Shown in pieces: positions 18,894-27,922 of a DNA stretch of 64,000 bases. The first letter of the stretch is position 1. Each line of letters starts with the position of its first letter. The DNA is from Candidatus Marimicrobium litorale (GTDB taxonomy: Bacteria > Pseudomonadota > Gammaproteobacteria > Pseudomonadales > Halieaceae): assembly GCF_026262645.1 (NCBI RefSeq), contig NZ_SHNO01000001.1:620001-684000 (forward strand), read 5' to 3'. The position numbers and the translations under genes are program-made. The notes beneath the pieces are model-generated. The model was not told the DNA's origin. It did no database searches and worked only from the letters and a program-made list of their open reading frames with translations.

Positions 18894-19370
18894 ATGCCTC
18901 TGTCAGATCAATCTGTAAAGACCCCCTGCATCGGTGTTTGCTCCACCGGTATTGGCGACAGCGTGTGTCGTGGATGCAAACGCTTTTGTCACGAGGTGAT
19001 TGACTGGAACAGTTACAGCAGCGCCCAAAAACGGGTAGTCGATGAGCGTCTGTCAGGGTTTCTCTCACAGGTGGTAAGCAATAAATTGCGTGTGATTGAT
19101 GCTCAGTTATTGAAATGGCAGATGGACACCCAGAACGTGCGTTTTGTCGCCCACCACGACGAGCACTGTTGGGTGTTCAGTCTGTTGAAAGCCGGTGCCG
19201 GACAGATCACAAATGTCAAAGACTATGGCTTTGAATTGGACCTGCGTTTTCGGCAGATGTCGCTTGTGGAATTACGTGACTTGATTGACCAGGAGTTCTT
19301 CATGCTCTCAGAGGCGCACTATGAGCGTTATATGATGACGCCCGACTTGTTTCAGGATGAACCTCGGTGA
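18894..19370 (+). CDS. DUF1289 (YdhL-type) Cys-motif protein with C-terminal extension
   Basis: The first 55 residues match the DUF1289 family: TPCIGVCSTGIGDSVCRGCKR has the spaced cysteines of this putative metal-binding module. Unlike the short YdhL-type members, the 158-aa protein continues with about 100 further residues (from about 60 on) that I do not recognise. Function is unknown. I choose ATG 18894; the frame is open 17 codons upstream without similarity. It overlaps miaE by four bases, so the two are probably co-translated. Confidence 0.8.
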   Translation: MPLSDQSVKTPCIGVCSTGIGDSVCRGCKRFCHEVIDWNSYSSAQKRVVDERLSGFLSQVVSNKLRVIDAQLLKWQMDTQNVRFVAHHDEHCWVFSLLKAGAGQITNVKDYGFELDLRFRQMSLVELRDLIDQEFFMLSEAHYERYMMTPDLFQDEPR

Positions 19371-19996
19371 CTATTGCGGCAGACCTCGACGGTATTCGTG
19401 AATTCCTGCTCTGCGCCACCCCCCCGGCTTGGGTAGAGTGGGCGCTGCAAAACCCCTCGACGCTGCTGGTCGATCACGCCAATTGTGAGAAAAAAGCGGC
19501 CTCAACGGCATTGAACCTGATGTATCGCTATGTTGAGCATGGTTCTCTCCTGCAGAAACTTTCACGACTGGCGCGTGAGGAGCTGCGTCATTTCGAGCAA
19601 GTGATTGCCATTATGCAGGCCCGCGGAGTGGAATATGAGCAGATATCGGCTTCCCGCTACGCCGGGCGGTTGCGCGGGGCGGTGCGCAGTGCCGAACCGC
19701 AGCGACTGGTGGATACTCTCCTGGTGGGCGCAGTGATAGAGGCGCGTTCTTGTGAGCGCTTTGAAGCGCTCGCGCCTGCACTGGATGGGGAGCTATGCGC
19801 GTTTTATCGTTCGCTGTTGAAATCTGAATCTCGTCACTATATGGATTATCTGAAACTCGCGAGAGAGCTGGGCGCCGCAGAGGACGTTGAAAAGAGGGTG
19901 AGGGAATTGCTTGAATTAGAGCGCGTTTTAGTCGAAACCCCCGATACAGAATTTCGCTTCCACAGCGGAATACCCCCACAGAGCGTTCGAGCCTAA
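19367..19996 (+). CDS. miaE: tRNA-(ms2)io6A hydroxylase MiaE
   Basis: MiaE is a nonheme diiron monooxygenase that hydroxylates the isopentenyl group of ms2i6A37 in tRNAs reading UNN codons. The four-helix-bundle ligands are visible in DHANCEKKAA, REELRHFEQ, IEARSCERFEAL and SESRHYMDY (paired E..ExxH motifs). The 209-aa length fits. GTG 19367 overlaps the DUF1289 stop by four bases. Confidence 0.93.
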   Translation: MTIAADLDGIREFLLCATPPAWVEWALQNPSTLLVDHANCEKKAASTALNLMYRYVEHGSLLQKLSRLAREELRHFEQVIAIMQARGVEYEQISASRYAGRLRGAVRSAEPQRLVDTLLVGAVIEARSCERFEALAPALDGELCAFYRSLLKSESRHYMDYLKLARELGAAEDVEKRVRELLELERVLVETPDTEFRFHSGIPPQSVRA

Positions 19997-20094
19997 ACCG
20001 CATAAAGGAATGAGGTTATTTCTTTAATATACTGATAAATAAAGAAAAATGGCCACCGATTCCGCATTCAGCGGCGCGGTAGCCCGGATGTGGG

Positions 20095-20589
20095 TCAGGC
20101 CTCGGCGACGACTGATTCGATGATGACGGATTCCAGCGGAACGTCCTGGTGCCCGCCCTGGCTGCCGGTCTCAACGCCGCGGATCTTGTCCAGTACTTCT
20201 TCGCCTTCTATGACTTTGCCAAACACGGTGTAACCCCAGCCTTGAGGTGTCTTGCCGCTGTGGTTGAGGAAATCGTTGTCTTTCACGTTGATGAAAAACT
20301 GCGAGGTTGCAGAGTGGGGATCGTTGGTGCGCGCCATGGCGAGGGTGCCGAAGTCATTTTTGAGGCCGTTATCGGCTTCGTTATCGACTGGCGTACCATT
20401 GTCTTGTTGCTTCATGTCAACATCGAACCCACCGCCTTGTACCATAAAGTTGTCGATTACCCGATGAAAAATGGTGCCATCATAGAATCCCTCGTTGACG
20501 TACTTTAGGAAATTCGCCACGGTTTTTGGCGCTTTATCGGCGTCAAGTTCGATTTTCATTTCGCCGAATGTCGTGCGCATGATGACCAT
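20095..20589 (-). CDS. ppiB: cytoplasmic peptidyl-prolyl cis-trans isomerase B (cyclophilin)
   Basis: A single-domain cyclophilin that speeds proline isomerisation during folding. The conserved [13 protein letters not shown] and [17 protein letters not shown] segments carry the catalytic Arg and the substrate-binding Phe/Gln residues. No signal peptide is present, so it is cytoplasmic. ATG 20589, behind AGGGAT, gives 164 aa, the normal PpiB length; the open frame extends 12 codons upstream. A possible -10 (TATGAT on the reverse strand, 20629-20634) lies 40 bases upstream. Confidence 0.95.
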   Translation of the reverse strand: MVIMRTTFGEMKIELDADKAPKTVANFLKYVNEGFYDGTIFHRVIDNFMVQGGGFDVDMKQQDNGTPVDNEADNGLKNDFGTLAMARTNDPHSATSQFFINVKDNDFLNHSGKTPQGWGYTVFGKVIEGEEVLDKIRGVETGSQGGHQDVPLESVIIESVVAEA

Positions 20590-20735
20590 ATTGCTATCCC
20601 TGGGTTCGGTTAAATTTAGAGGCACCTGATCATACGGGCTTTTAGTGCGCAGTAAAATAGCCTCGAAGCCAAAAAAGGTTGTGCAGGGATAGGCCTAGTG
20701 GCAGGAATTCGCTACAAGCCGGGCGGGCAAGTCGT

Positions 20736-20741
20736 TATAAT
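20736..20741 (+). promoter_or_regulatory. probable glnS promoter -10
   Basis: A perfect TATAAT hexamer 33 bases before the glnS ATG. The -35 region (about 20711-20718, GCTACAAG) is only a partial match. Confidence 0.5.
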
Positions 20742-20773
20742 ATGTCGCTTTTTAGCGCTTGGCGGCTGACTCA

Positions 20774-22435
20774 ATGGATTCTACTCCGACAAACTTTTTA
20801 CAGACGATTATCGGCGAAGACTTGGCGGCCGGTCGTGTTGATAAGGTGGTTCTGCGTTTTCCGCCTGAGCCCAATGGTTACCTGCATATAGGCCACGCAA
20901 AATCGATCAGCGTTAATTTCGGTCTGGCGGAGGCGAATGGCGGCCACTGTAATCTGCGCTTTGACGACACCAACCCTGAAAAGGAGACGCAGGAGTATAT
21001 CGAGGCTATACAAGAGGACGTGCGCTGGCTTGGCTATGAGTGGAGCGGAGAGGTGCGTTATGCCTCCTCTTATTTTCAGCAGCTGTATGATTGGGCGGTT
21101 GAGCTGGTCGAACAGGGCAAGGGTTATGTTTGCGATTTAAGCGCAGACGAGGCGAGGGAATACCGTGGCACGCTCACTGAGCCAGGCCGTGATAGTCCCT
21201 ATCGAGAGCGCACTATCGCAGACAATCTGAATCTATTGTCACGGATGCAGGCTGGAGAGTTTAAAGAAGGGGAGAGGGTATTGCGGGCCAAGATCGATAT
21301 GTCCTCTCCTAATATGAACCTCAGAGATCCGATTCTCTATCGTATTCGCCACGCGACACACCACCAGACGGGAGATGAATGGGTTATCTATCCCACCTAC
21401 GATTTTGCCCATGGGCAAGAGGATGCGATAGAGGGTATTACGCATTCCATATGTACGCTCGAATTCGAAGATCATCGACCGCTCTATAATTGGTTATTAG
21501 AACATCTTCCCGTGGACTCTCGCCCCAAGCAGTACGAGTTTGGTCGTTTAAACCCAAGCTATACCGTTACCAGTAAGCGCAAGTTGCGCACACTTGTTGA
21601 AGACAAAATCGTAGCGGGATGGGATGACCCTCGCATGCCGACATTGGCCGGCTTGCGGCGCCGTGGATATACGGCGACAGCAATCCGTCGTTTTTGCGAC
21701 ATGATTGGCACGACCCGCAGTGACGGCGTCGTCGACATCGCGATGCTCGAGTTTGCCATTCGTGAAGATCTTAATGAGAGCGCGGCTCGCGGGATGTGTG
21801 TCCTGAATCCGCTAAAAGTTGTACTGACTGATTTTCCTGCAGACACGGTCGAAGAGATAAGCGCATCAGGGCACCCTTCGCGGGAGGACCTTGGTCAACG
21901 CGTGTTACCTTTTACTCGCGAGTTGTTTATCGATGCGGCCGACTTTCGGGAGGAGGCGAACAAGAAGTATAAGCGGCTGGTGCTTGGTAAACGCGTTCGC
22001 CTTCGCAACGCCTATGTGATCGAGGCAGAGAGTGTGTTGCGTGACGAGAAGGGCGGTGTTGTCGAGGTGCATGCTCGTGTGGTGCCCGATACGGTTGGCA
22101 AGGATCCCGCGGATGGTGTAAAGCCCAAGGGCGTTATTCACTGGGTGTCCGCAGTCAGGGGGAAAAGGGCTGAAGTGCGCATTTATGATCGTCTATTCAA
22201 TGACGAGGCGCCCGATAAGGGCGACAATAACTATCTGGATCACCTTAACCCTACTTCGCTTACCGTCATAGAGAACGCGTGGATTGAGCCGGGTTTGGCT
22301 GCAGCGGTTCCGGAGCAGTATTTTCAGTTTGAGCGTGAGGGTTACTTCGTGGCTGACCGCCATGACCATACGCCAGACAAGCCGGTCTTTAACAAGACAA
22401 TAGGTCTTCGCGATACCTGGGGAGAGGGGCGTTAG
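20774..22435 (+). CDS. glnS: glutaminyl-tRNA synthetase GlnS
   Basis: GlnRS charges tRNA-Gln. It is a class I synthetase with HIGH at residues 38-41 ([10 protein letters not shown]) and a KMSKS-type loop VTSKRKL. The two C-terminal anticodon-binding beta-barrels are complete. ATG 20774 gives 553 aa, matching E. coli (554), and is preferred over an upstream TTG at 20759. cysS starts 5 bases after the stop, so the two synthetase genes likely form an operon. Confidence 0.98.
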   Translation: MDSTPTNFLQTIIGEDLAAGRVDKVVLRFPPEPNGYLHIGHAKSISVNFGLAEANGGHCNLRFDDTNPEKETQEYIEAIQEDVRWLGYEWSGEVRYASSYFQQLYDWAVELVEQGKGYVCDLSADEAREYRGTLTEPGRDSPYRERTIADNLNLLSRMQAGEFKEGERVLRAKIDMSSPNMNLRDPILYRIRHATHHQTGDEWVIYPTYDFAHGQEDAIEGITHSICTLEFEDHRPLYNWLLEHLPVDSRPKQYEFGRLNPSYTVTSKRKLRTLVEDKIVAGWDDPRMPTLAGLRRRGYTATAIRRFCDMIGTTRSDGVVDIAMLEFAIREDLNESAARGMCVLNPLKVVLTDFPADTVEEISASGHPSREDLGQRVLPFTRELFIDAADFREEANKKYKRLVLGKRVRLRNAYVIEAESVLRDEKGGVVEVHARVVPDTVGKDPADGVKPKGVIHWVSAVRGKRAEVRIYDRLFNDEAPDKGDNNYLDHLNPTSLTVIENAWIEPGLAAAVPEQYFQFEREGYFVADRHDHTPDKPVFNKTIGLRDTWGEGR

Positions 22436-22439
22436 GTTC

Positions 22440-23816
22440 ATGAGCCTGAAATTGCACAACACCTTGACGGGAGAGAAGGAACTCTTCGAACCACTTGAGC
22501 CGGAAACAGTGCGCATGTATGTCTGCGGACCTACGGTATATAACCTTGCTCATATCGGTAATGCGAGACCGGTCGTCGTCTTTGATACGCTCTTTCGCGT
22601 GCTGCAAACGCACTACGAAAATGTCGTGTATGCCCGCAACATTACTGATATTGATGACAAGATCATCAAGGCCGCACGGGAGCAAGACCGAACGATCGAT
22701 TCGATTACCGAGGAGTATACCGATAAGTTTCGTGAGGACATGGCCCAGCTTAACGCGCTGGCTCCCACCCTTGAGCCTCACGCCACGCACAACATCGCGG
22801 CAATGATTGAGTTGACGGAGACGCTTATTGGCAAGGGGCATGCGTATGAAGCGGAGGGTCATGTGCTCTTTGCTGTGGAGTCGATGCCGGAATACGGCAG
22901 ACTTTCGAATCGCTCGCTGGACGATATGTTGGCAGGCGCCCGCGTAGAGGTCGCTACCTATAAGCGTCACCCGGGAGATTTTGTGCTGTGGAAACCTGCC
23001 AAAGCGGAAGATCCGGGATGGGGTAGTCCCTGGGGAAGAGGTCGGCCCGGCTGGCATCTGGAGTGCTCGGCAATGATTCGTGAGCATCTGGGCGACACCA
23101 TTGACATACACGGGGGGGGCCGGGATTTGATTTTCCCCCACCATGAAAACGAGATAGCGCAGAGTCGCTGTGCGCATGGTGGTGATTATGTGCGTTACTG
23201 GATGCACAACGCCTATGTCGATATCGCTGGAGAGAAAATGTCCAAGTCTCTGGGCAACTTCCGCACGGTGCGCGATCTTCTGGGGCGCTATCGGGGCGAA
23301 GTGCTCCGTTTCGCTCTCTTGTCGGCCCACTATCGCTCGCCCTTGAGCTTTTCCGTAGAATTACTCGAGCAAGCCCAGGGGACGCTGGACAGCCTCTACA
23401 GCACGCTGCGAGACGTGCAGGGTGTTGAGGTTGACGTGGCGGTTGCTTTGGACGGGGAGGCGTTTTATTTGGCGCTTAACGACGATCTCAATACGCCCCT
23501 CGCTATTGCTGAAATTCATGTGCTCGCCAAGCAGTTGCACAAGGCGAGAGACGACGAAAAGTCATCTCTCAAAGCGCGCCTGCTGGCTGCGGGGAACATG
23601 ATAGGTATTCTGCAGCAAGCGCCCTCTGATTGGTTGCAGGGCGATGTTTCTGACGAGTCCATTACTGCTGAGACCATCGAGGGGCTCATAGAAGCAAGAA
23701 AGACGGCGAAGCTGGCGAAGGACTACGCTCTCGCTGACCAGATTCGGGAGGAATTGCTGGGCCAAGGCGTTGTGCTGGAGGATTCTCAAGCGGGGACTCG
23801 CTGGAGGCGCGGGTGA
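22440..23816 (+). CDS. cysS: cysteinyl-tRNA synthetase CysS
   Basis: CysRS charges tRNA-Cys. The zinc ligand C29 is in [10 protein letters not shown], the HIGH-type motif is AHIGNARP, and KMSKS is intact ([11 protein letters not shown]). The remaining zinc-site residues lie in WHLECSAM and HHENEIAQS. 458 aa is normal. ATG 22440 follows GAGAGGGGCG. The 54-base gap to convergent folD holds only a weak hairpin (CAACC/GGTTG). Confidence 0.98.
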   Translation: MSLKLHNTLTGEKELFEPLEPETVRMYVCGPTVYNLAHIGNARPVVVFDTLFRVLQTHYENVVYARNITDIDDKIIKAAREQDRTIDSITEEYTDKFREDMAQLNALAPTLEPHATHNIAAMIELTETLIGKGHAYEAEGHVLFAVESMPEYGRLSNRSLDDMLAGARVEVATYKRHPGDFVLWKPAKAEDPGWGSPWGRGRPGWHLECSAMIREHLGDTIDIHGGGRDLIFPHHENEIAQSRCAHGGDYVRYWMHNAYVDIAGEKMSKSLGNFRTVRDLLGRYRGEVLRFALLSAHYRSPLSFSVELLEQAQGTLDSLYSTLRDVQGVEVDVAVALDGEAFYLALNDDLNTPLAIAEIHVLAKQLHKARDDEKSSLKARLLAAGNMIGILQQAPSDWLQGDVSDESITAETIEGLIEARKTAKLAKDYALADQIREELLGQGVVLEDSQAGTRWRRG

Positions 23817-23870
23817 TTCTGGCGTAACGAGCTGAGCAACCCAGTTAGCCTGTCAGGTTGGAGTGCCGCA

Positions 23871-24716
23871 TCACCCGATGCTTTTTTCGCCAGATTCGAC
23901 AGTTTGCATAATCAAAGTGTTAATCGTCATTGGGCCGACGCCGCCGGGCACTGGCGTATAGGCTGCTGCTTTCTCTGTGAGAGCCGAGAGTTCGATATCG
24001 CCGACTCCGCCGGGGTGATAGCCAGCATCGATAACAACTGCGCCTTCCTTGATCCATTCTGCCTTGATGAACTCCGGCCTACCGACTGCTCCGACCACGA
24101 TATCGGCCTGCGCGACAATAGCGGGAAGATTTTGGGTGCGGGAGTGACAAATGGTCACGGTTGCATGCTTTTGTAAAAGCATCATTGCCATCGGTTTACC
24201 CAGTATAGGGCTGCGACCCACGACTACTGCATGCTTGCCCTCGATGGGGACCCCGTAATGCGAGAGAATGCGCATAATCCCCTGCGGAGTCGCGCAGCCA
24301 TAGGCCTCTTCACCCATGGCCATGCGGCCGAAGCCAAGGCAGGTCACGCCGTCCACATCCTTTGACAGTGCAATGGCGTCGAAGCAGGTACGCTCATCGA
24401 TCTGAGAGGGCACAGGGTGTTGCAGGAGTATCCCATGTACATCGGGATCGGCATTCAGTTCATCGATTTGGGCTAACAGTGTCTCGGTTGTGGTGGAGGC
24501 GGGGAGTTCGACGGCCAGACTTTCCATGCCAATACGGCGGCAGGCATTGCCCTTCATTTTTACATAGGTGGCAGAGGCCGGGTCTTGGCCCACAAGGATG
24601 GTTGCCAGTATCGGGATCTTGCCGCCTGATTGGGCCTTGAGCCGTTCAACCCTGGCCAGCAGTGCCGCTTCCGTTTCGGCCGCGAGGGTTTTGCCGTCGA
24701 GTAAAAGCGCAGGCAT
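23871..24716 (-). CDS. folD: methylenetetrahydrofolate dehydrogenase / methenyl-THF cyclohydrolase FolD
   Basis: FolD interconverts 5,10-methylene-, methenyl- and 10-formyl-tetrahydrofolate using NADP. Catalytic Tyr51 and Lys55 are in YVKMK. The Rossmann motif [13 protein letters not shown] and PGGVGPMT near the C-terminus are diagnostic. Length is 281 aa. In Pseudomonas folD also lies next to glnS, cysS and a tRNA cluster, as here. Confidence 0.97.
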   Translation of the reverse strand: MPALLLDGKTLAAETEAALLARVERLKAQSGGKIPILATILVGQDPASATYVKMKGNACRRIGMESLAVELPASTTTETLLAQIDELNADPDVHGILLQHPVPSQIDERTCFDAIALSKDVDGVTCLGFGRMAMGEEAYGCATPQGIMRILSHYGVPIEGKHAVVVGRSPILGKPMAMMLLQKHATVTICHSRTQNLPAIVAQADIVVGAVGRPEFIKAEWIKEGAVVIDAGYHPGGVGDIELSALTEKAAAYTPVPGGVGPMTINTLIMQTVESGEKSIG

Positions 24717-24848
24717 AGACGTGAATCTCCGTAGTGCTGTGTCAAGGGGGCTGCTGCAGGCCTGTCGGCCGGCGGCGCGGCCTATTCTCCCACGAGAGGT
24801 TGTGTAAGTGAAAGAGGCAACCTAAAATTTGCACGCCAACGGGCGGCG

Positions 24849-24877
24849 TTGACGCCTGTATTACGGGTGCGTATGAT
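24849..24877 (+). promoter_or_regulatory. tRNA-Pro promoter
   Basis: TTGACG (24849-24854), a 17-base spacer and TATGAT (24872-24877). They are followed by a GC-rich discriminator (GCGCCCACGC) of the kind that gives stringent control of stable RNA genes. Confidence 0.75.
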
Positions 24878-24916
24878 GCGCCCACGCTCGGGAGTAAGTG
24901 GCCGGGCATGCTTTAT

Positions 24917-24993
24917 CGGGGTATAGCGCAGTCTGGTAGCGCGCCTGCTTTGGGAGCAGGATGTCGGGAGTTCGAATCTCTCTACCCCGACCA
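24917..24993 (+). tRNA. tRNA-Pro (UGG)
   Basis: A 77-base cloverleaf with acceptor CGGGGTA pairing TACCCCG and an encoded CCA end. The anticodon stem CCTGC/GCAGG encloses loop TTTGGGA, giving anticodon TGG. The T-loop is TTCGAAT. Confidence 0.97.
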
Positions 24994-25143
24994 ATTTACA
25001 GTTGTTCAGTACGTTGTTTCTGCGCAATGAAAGAAAAAGCTCCGCTCTTGCACTCGTGATGGGCCGAGCTTCCTTGTCCGCCGATCCAAACGCGGCGTTG
25101 GGTCGCAGGCCACTCAAGGAGCTATCACATATCTAGTATTGGC

Positions 25144-26553
25144 TTGCGCAATCGCCTGCTTTACAGCTCAGGCATCGTTAGCTACGCACTCAAGGATGCC
25201 GCGATGAGTGCGTTCATCCTGTTTTACTACAAGCAGGTACTCGACCTTTCCGGCACGCTTACCGGTCTTGCGATCGCTATCTCCATCATCTGGGACGGCA
25301 TCAGCGACCCTCTCGTAGGGGCATGGTCGGACCGGCTACGCTCACGCATCGGGCGCCGCCATCCGCTCATGATTGCCGCAGTTATTCCACTGGCCGTGGG
25401 CTTCGTTATGTTATACGGCCCCCCCGCAAGCGTGCTGGATGACCAGGGCGAGTTATTCATCTGGTTACTTGCTAGTATTTTACTGGTGCGTACCGCACTG
25501 ACATTTTTCATGGTGCCCTACCTGGCTCTCGGGGCCGAGATTACTGACGACTATCACGAGCGCTCACGATTGGCCGGCATGCGCACCAACCTCGGCTGGT
25601 TCATTGGCATTCTGGCGTCGGCGATGGCCCTGATGTTCCTGTTTAACGAAGAAAACGGCGTAGACGGTCGTTTCGTGATCGACAACTATTACACGTACGG
25701 CTGGATAAACGGGTTTCTGGTCATCCTCTTCAGTGTGCTCTGTATTGCTGGTACCTGGCATTACATTCCTAAACTCGCCGGTAGCGCTGCTCACGCCGGC
25801 GGCAACATATTGAGCGAACTCATGAGTACGTTTCGCAACAAAAACTTTCGCTACCTCGTGATATTGGATATGGCGCTCGGCGGCATCGGGGGCATCACGG
25901 CTACGCTGCTGATGGTGACCTATACCTATTTTTGGGAGTTAAACGCGACAGAAACGTCCATACTGTTTGCCGGTCCCGTCGTGGCAGCGGTCATACTGGT
26001 TGCTGTTTGCTCCGGCTACTTGAATCGCGTCTTCGAAAAGCAACAGTTATTACGACTGACCTGTCTGCTAACGACCATTAACTTGCTTTGGCTGACGCCG
26101 CTCAAGTTGCTCGGGCTGCTGCCCGATAACAGTACTTTGGTGTTTATTCTGATCTATGCCAACTGGGCCATTCAGGTCATGATGTCGATACTCCGCATGA
26201 TCGCTACGCAGTCCTTGTTAGCAGATATCGTGGACGAACATGAGTTGGTCACTGGCAAGCGACAGGAAGGCGTGATGTTTGCTGCCGCGTTCTTCTCTGC
26301 CAAGTTCATCAGCGGCTTTGGTTACCTGGTGGCGGGCCCGTTTCTTGATCTGATCGGCCTTGAGGCGGGTGTTCAACCCGGCGATGTCTCCAGCACAGTA
26401 CTATGGGGACTTGGCCTCATCATGGGACCGGGCCTCGCGTTGATTATGCTGGTGCCGATGTGGATGTCTTTCAAGGTCAACATGAGCCACGCTGGACAAT
26501 TGGCGGTGCGCCGGGCCCTCACAGAGCGCTCGACGAGTCCGGACTCAAGCTGA
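25144..26553 (+). CDS. MFS/GPH-family sugar:cation symporter
   Basis: A 12-helix transporter of the glycoside-pentoside-hexuronide (MelB-like, MFS_2) family. The family motif DGISDPLVGAWSDR with IGRRHP is clear, and GKRQEG lies in the central region near residue 370. Substrate cannot be read from sequence; the following nagA suggests an amino sugar. The start is unresolved: TTG 25144 is given here, but the good Shine-Dalgarno AAGGAG (25116-25121) is 22 bases away. ATA 25129 (7 bases) and ATT 25138 are in frame and would give the more family-like N-terminus (M)GLRNRLLYSSG. Confidence 0.88.
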   Translation: MRNRLLYSSGIVSYALKDAAMSAFILFYYKQVLDLSGTLTGLAIAISIIWDGISDPLVGAWSDRLRSRIGRRHPLMIAAVIPLAVGFVMLYGPPASVLDDQGELFIWLLASILLVRTALTFFMVPYLALGAEITDDYHERSRLAGMRTNLGWFIGILASAMALMFLFNEENGVDGRFVIDNYYTYGWINGFLVILFSVLCIAGTWHYIPKLAGSAAHAGGNILSELMSTFRNKNFRYLVILDMALGGIGGITATLLMVTYTYFWELNATETSILFAGPVVAAVILVAVCSGYLNRVFEKQQLLRLTCLLTTINLLWLTPLKLLGLLPDNSTLVFILIYANWAIQVMMSILRMIATQSLLADIVDEHELVTGKRQEGVMFAAAFFSAKFISGFGYLVAGPFLDLIGLEAGVQPGDVSSTVLWGLGLIMGPGLALIMLVPMWMSFKVNMSHAGQLAVRRALTERSTSPDSS

Positions 26554-26766
26554 ACCAAACAGGCGGAGAAGTGCAGCACCGCAGTCTTTCGATGAGCCTG
26601 AATTCTGTTGATCCAGTCGGTTTTGAAAGCTCGGATCGCGAGGCTCCGGCGCCTGTCTCGGTTACATCCCTGATCAGGCTGCGCCCCAGTAGACGTCATG
26701 CCGGCTGCGGGTGGCGCACGCAAGATTGCCAGGAAACCCGCACTGCACTATCTTGGTGGGCATGAC
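26554..26766 (+). other. gap between MFS gene and nagA, no gene recognised
   Basis: About 210 bases with no convincing coding sequence. A short frame from ATG 26593 has no similarity I recognise. It may be untranslated spacer in an MFS-nagA transcript. Confidence 0.4.
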
Positions 26767-26776
26767 AGGGAGGTGA
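26767..26776 (+). promoter_or_regulatory. strong Shine-Dalgarno for nagA
   Basis: AGGGAGGTGA contains an 8-base perfect complement (GGAGGTGA) to the 16S rRNA anti-SD. It ends with an in-frame TGA. The only in-frame start-like codons at normal spacing are ATT at 26783 and 26786. Confidence 0.75.
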
Positions 26777-26782
26777 ATCACT

Positions 26783-27922
26783 ATTATTCAGGCAATCGTC
26801 AACGGCGTTATCTTCAACGGTGAAGCCGCCATGCAGGGCAAGGCCGTGTTGCTGTCCGGCGATCGCGTGCTTGATGTCGTTGGTGAGTCTGAGATACCGG
26901 CCGATGTTCAGGAGCGTTTCGATTTGCAGGGCGGAACCCTTGTTCCGGGTTTTGTCGATCTGCAGGTGAATGGCGGCGGAGGGGTGTTGTTCAACAACGA
27001 TCCAAGCGTCGAGACGATTCGGACGATCGCCGCTGCGCATCGACGGTACGGCACCACTGCGTTATTGCCGACCTTGATTACTGACGATTTCCCGGTCATG
27101 GTGCAGGCCATTGCCGCCGTCCGACAGGCGATAGAAACCGGTGTGCCGGGCGTAATCGGTATCCATATCGAAGGGCCGTTTTTAAGTCCCGAGCGGTCCG
27201 GCGCTCACGACGCCGCTAAATTTTGTCACCTGGACGAGCGGGGCATCGAGCTGGTCTGTTCTCTCGATAAAGGGAAAACTCTGCTGACTCTCGCGCCCGA
27301 ACTGACCACGCCCGCAACGATCCAGTATCTCGTTCGACAGGGGCTGATTATTGCGGCGGGTCACAGTGCTGCTGACTATGAGCAAGCGACTCAGGCATTG
27401 AAAGCTGGCGTTGCAGGGTTTACGCATTTGTACAATGCGATGTCGCCGCTGCAGGGCCGCGCGCCGGGTATGGTGGGGGCGGCCCTGGCTGATGAGTCGA
27501 GTTGGTTTGGTATTATCGCGGACGGCCATCATGTGCATCCAGCTGCGTTTAAAGCCGCTGTGCGAGCAAAGCGTTCGGGGGGAGCCTTGCTGGTCACCGA
27601 CGCAATGGCCCCCGTGGGCGCTCCCGACTGCACATTTGCATTGGGGGAGCAGATGTTGCGAGCCTGCGGCGGTCGCATCGTTAACGACGCGGGAAGGTTG
27701 GCGGGGTCAGCACTGGATATGCTGTCGGCCGTGAACAACGCGGCGCAGTTTGCCGGTATTGACTGGTTCGAAGCCCAGCGTATGGCCAGTCTGTATCCTG
27801 CGCGGGCGCTCGGGTTGGACACAGAGCTCGGCATCATCGCAGCCGGTTGTCGTGCCAGCCTGCTGGCGCTGGACAAGCACCGCTGTATCAGTGCTTGCTG
27901 GATTGACGGCATCAGGGGTTAA
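26783..27922 (+). CDS. nagA: N-acetylglucosamine-6-phosphate deacetylase NagA
   Basis: NagA removes acetate from GlcNAc-6-phosphate, feeding glucosamine-6-phosphate to cell-wall synthesis or glycolysis. It is an amidohydrolase TIM barrel. Metal and substrate residues are visible in HIEGPFLSPERSGAH, AAGHS, THLYNAMSP, GHHVHP and the catalytic Asp of LVTDAMAP. In the region where other NagAs start, codons 26783-26830 read IIQAIVNGVIFNGEAA, the expected first strands of the beta-sandwich. This has no ATG/GTG/TTG, so an ATT start at 26783 (or 26786) is inferred from the SD. The conventional alternative is ATG 26831, 363 aa, with a weaker SD GGTGA. The 3' end overlaps the convergent lipoprotein gene by 11 bases. 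Confidence 0.9.
   Translation: MIQAIVNGVIFNGEAAMQGKAVLLSGDRVLDVVGESEIPADVQERFDLQGGTLVPGFVDLQVNGGGGVLFNNDPSVETIRTIAAAHRRYGTTALLPTLITDDFPVMVQAIAAVRQAIETGVPGVIGIHIEGPFLSPERSGAHDAAKFCHLDERGIELVCSLDKGKTLLTLAPELTTPATIQYLVRQGLIIAAGHSAADYEQATQALKAGVAGFTHLYNAMSPLQGRAPGMVGAALADESSWFGIIADGHHVHPAAFKAAVRAKRSGGALLVTDAMAPVGAPDCTFALGEQMLRACGGRIVNDAGRLAGSALDMLSAVNNAAQFAGIDWFEAQRMASLYPARALGLDTELGIIAAGCRASLLALDKHRCISACWIDGIRG

Noticed and set aside
20019-20047. Inverted repeat TTTCTTTA/TAAAGAAA between miaE and ppiB as a terminator
   Set aside because: The stem is entirely A/T-rich with a 13-base loop, too weak for intrinsic termination.
22389-23330. 313-aa reverse-strand open frame across glnS and cysS
   Set aside because: It overlaps two certain synthetase genes in full and its translation has no domain features.
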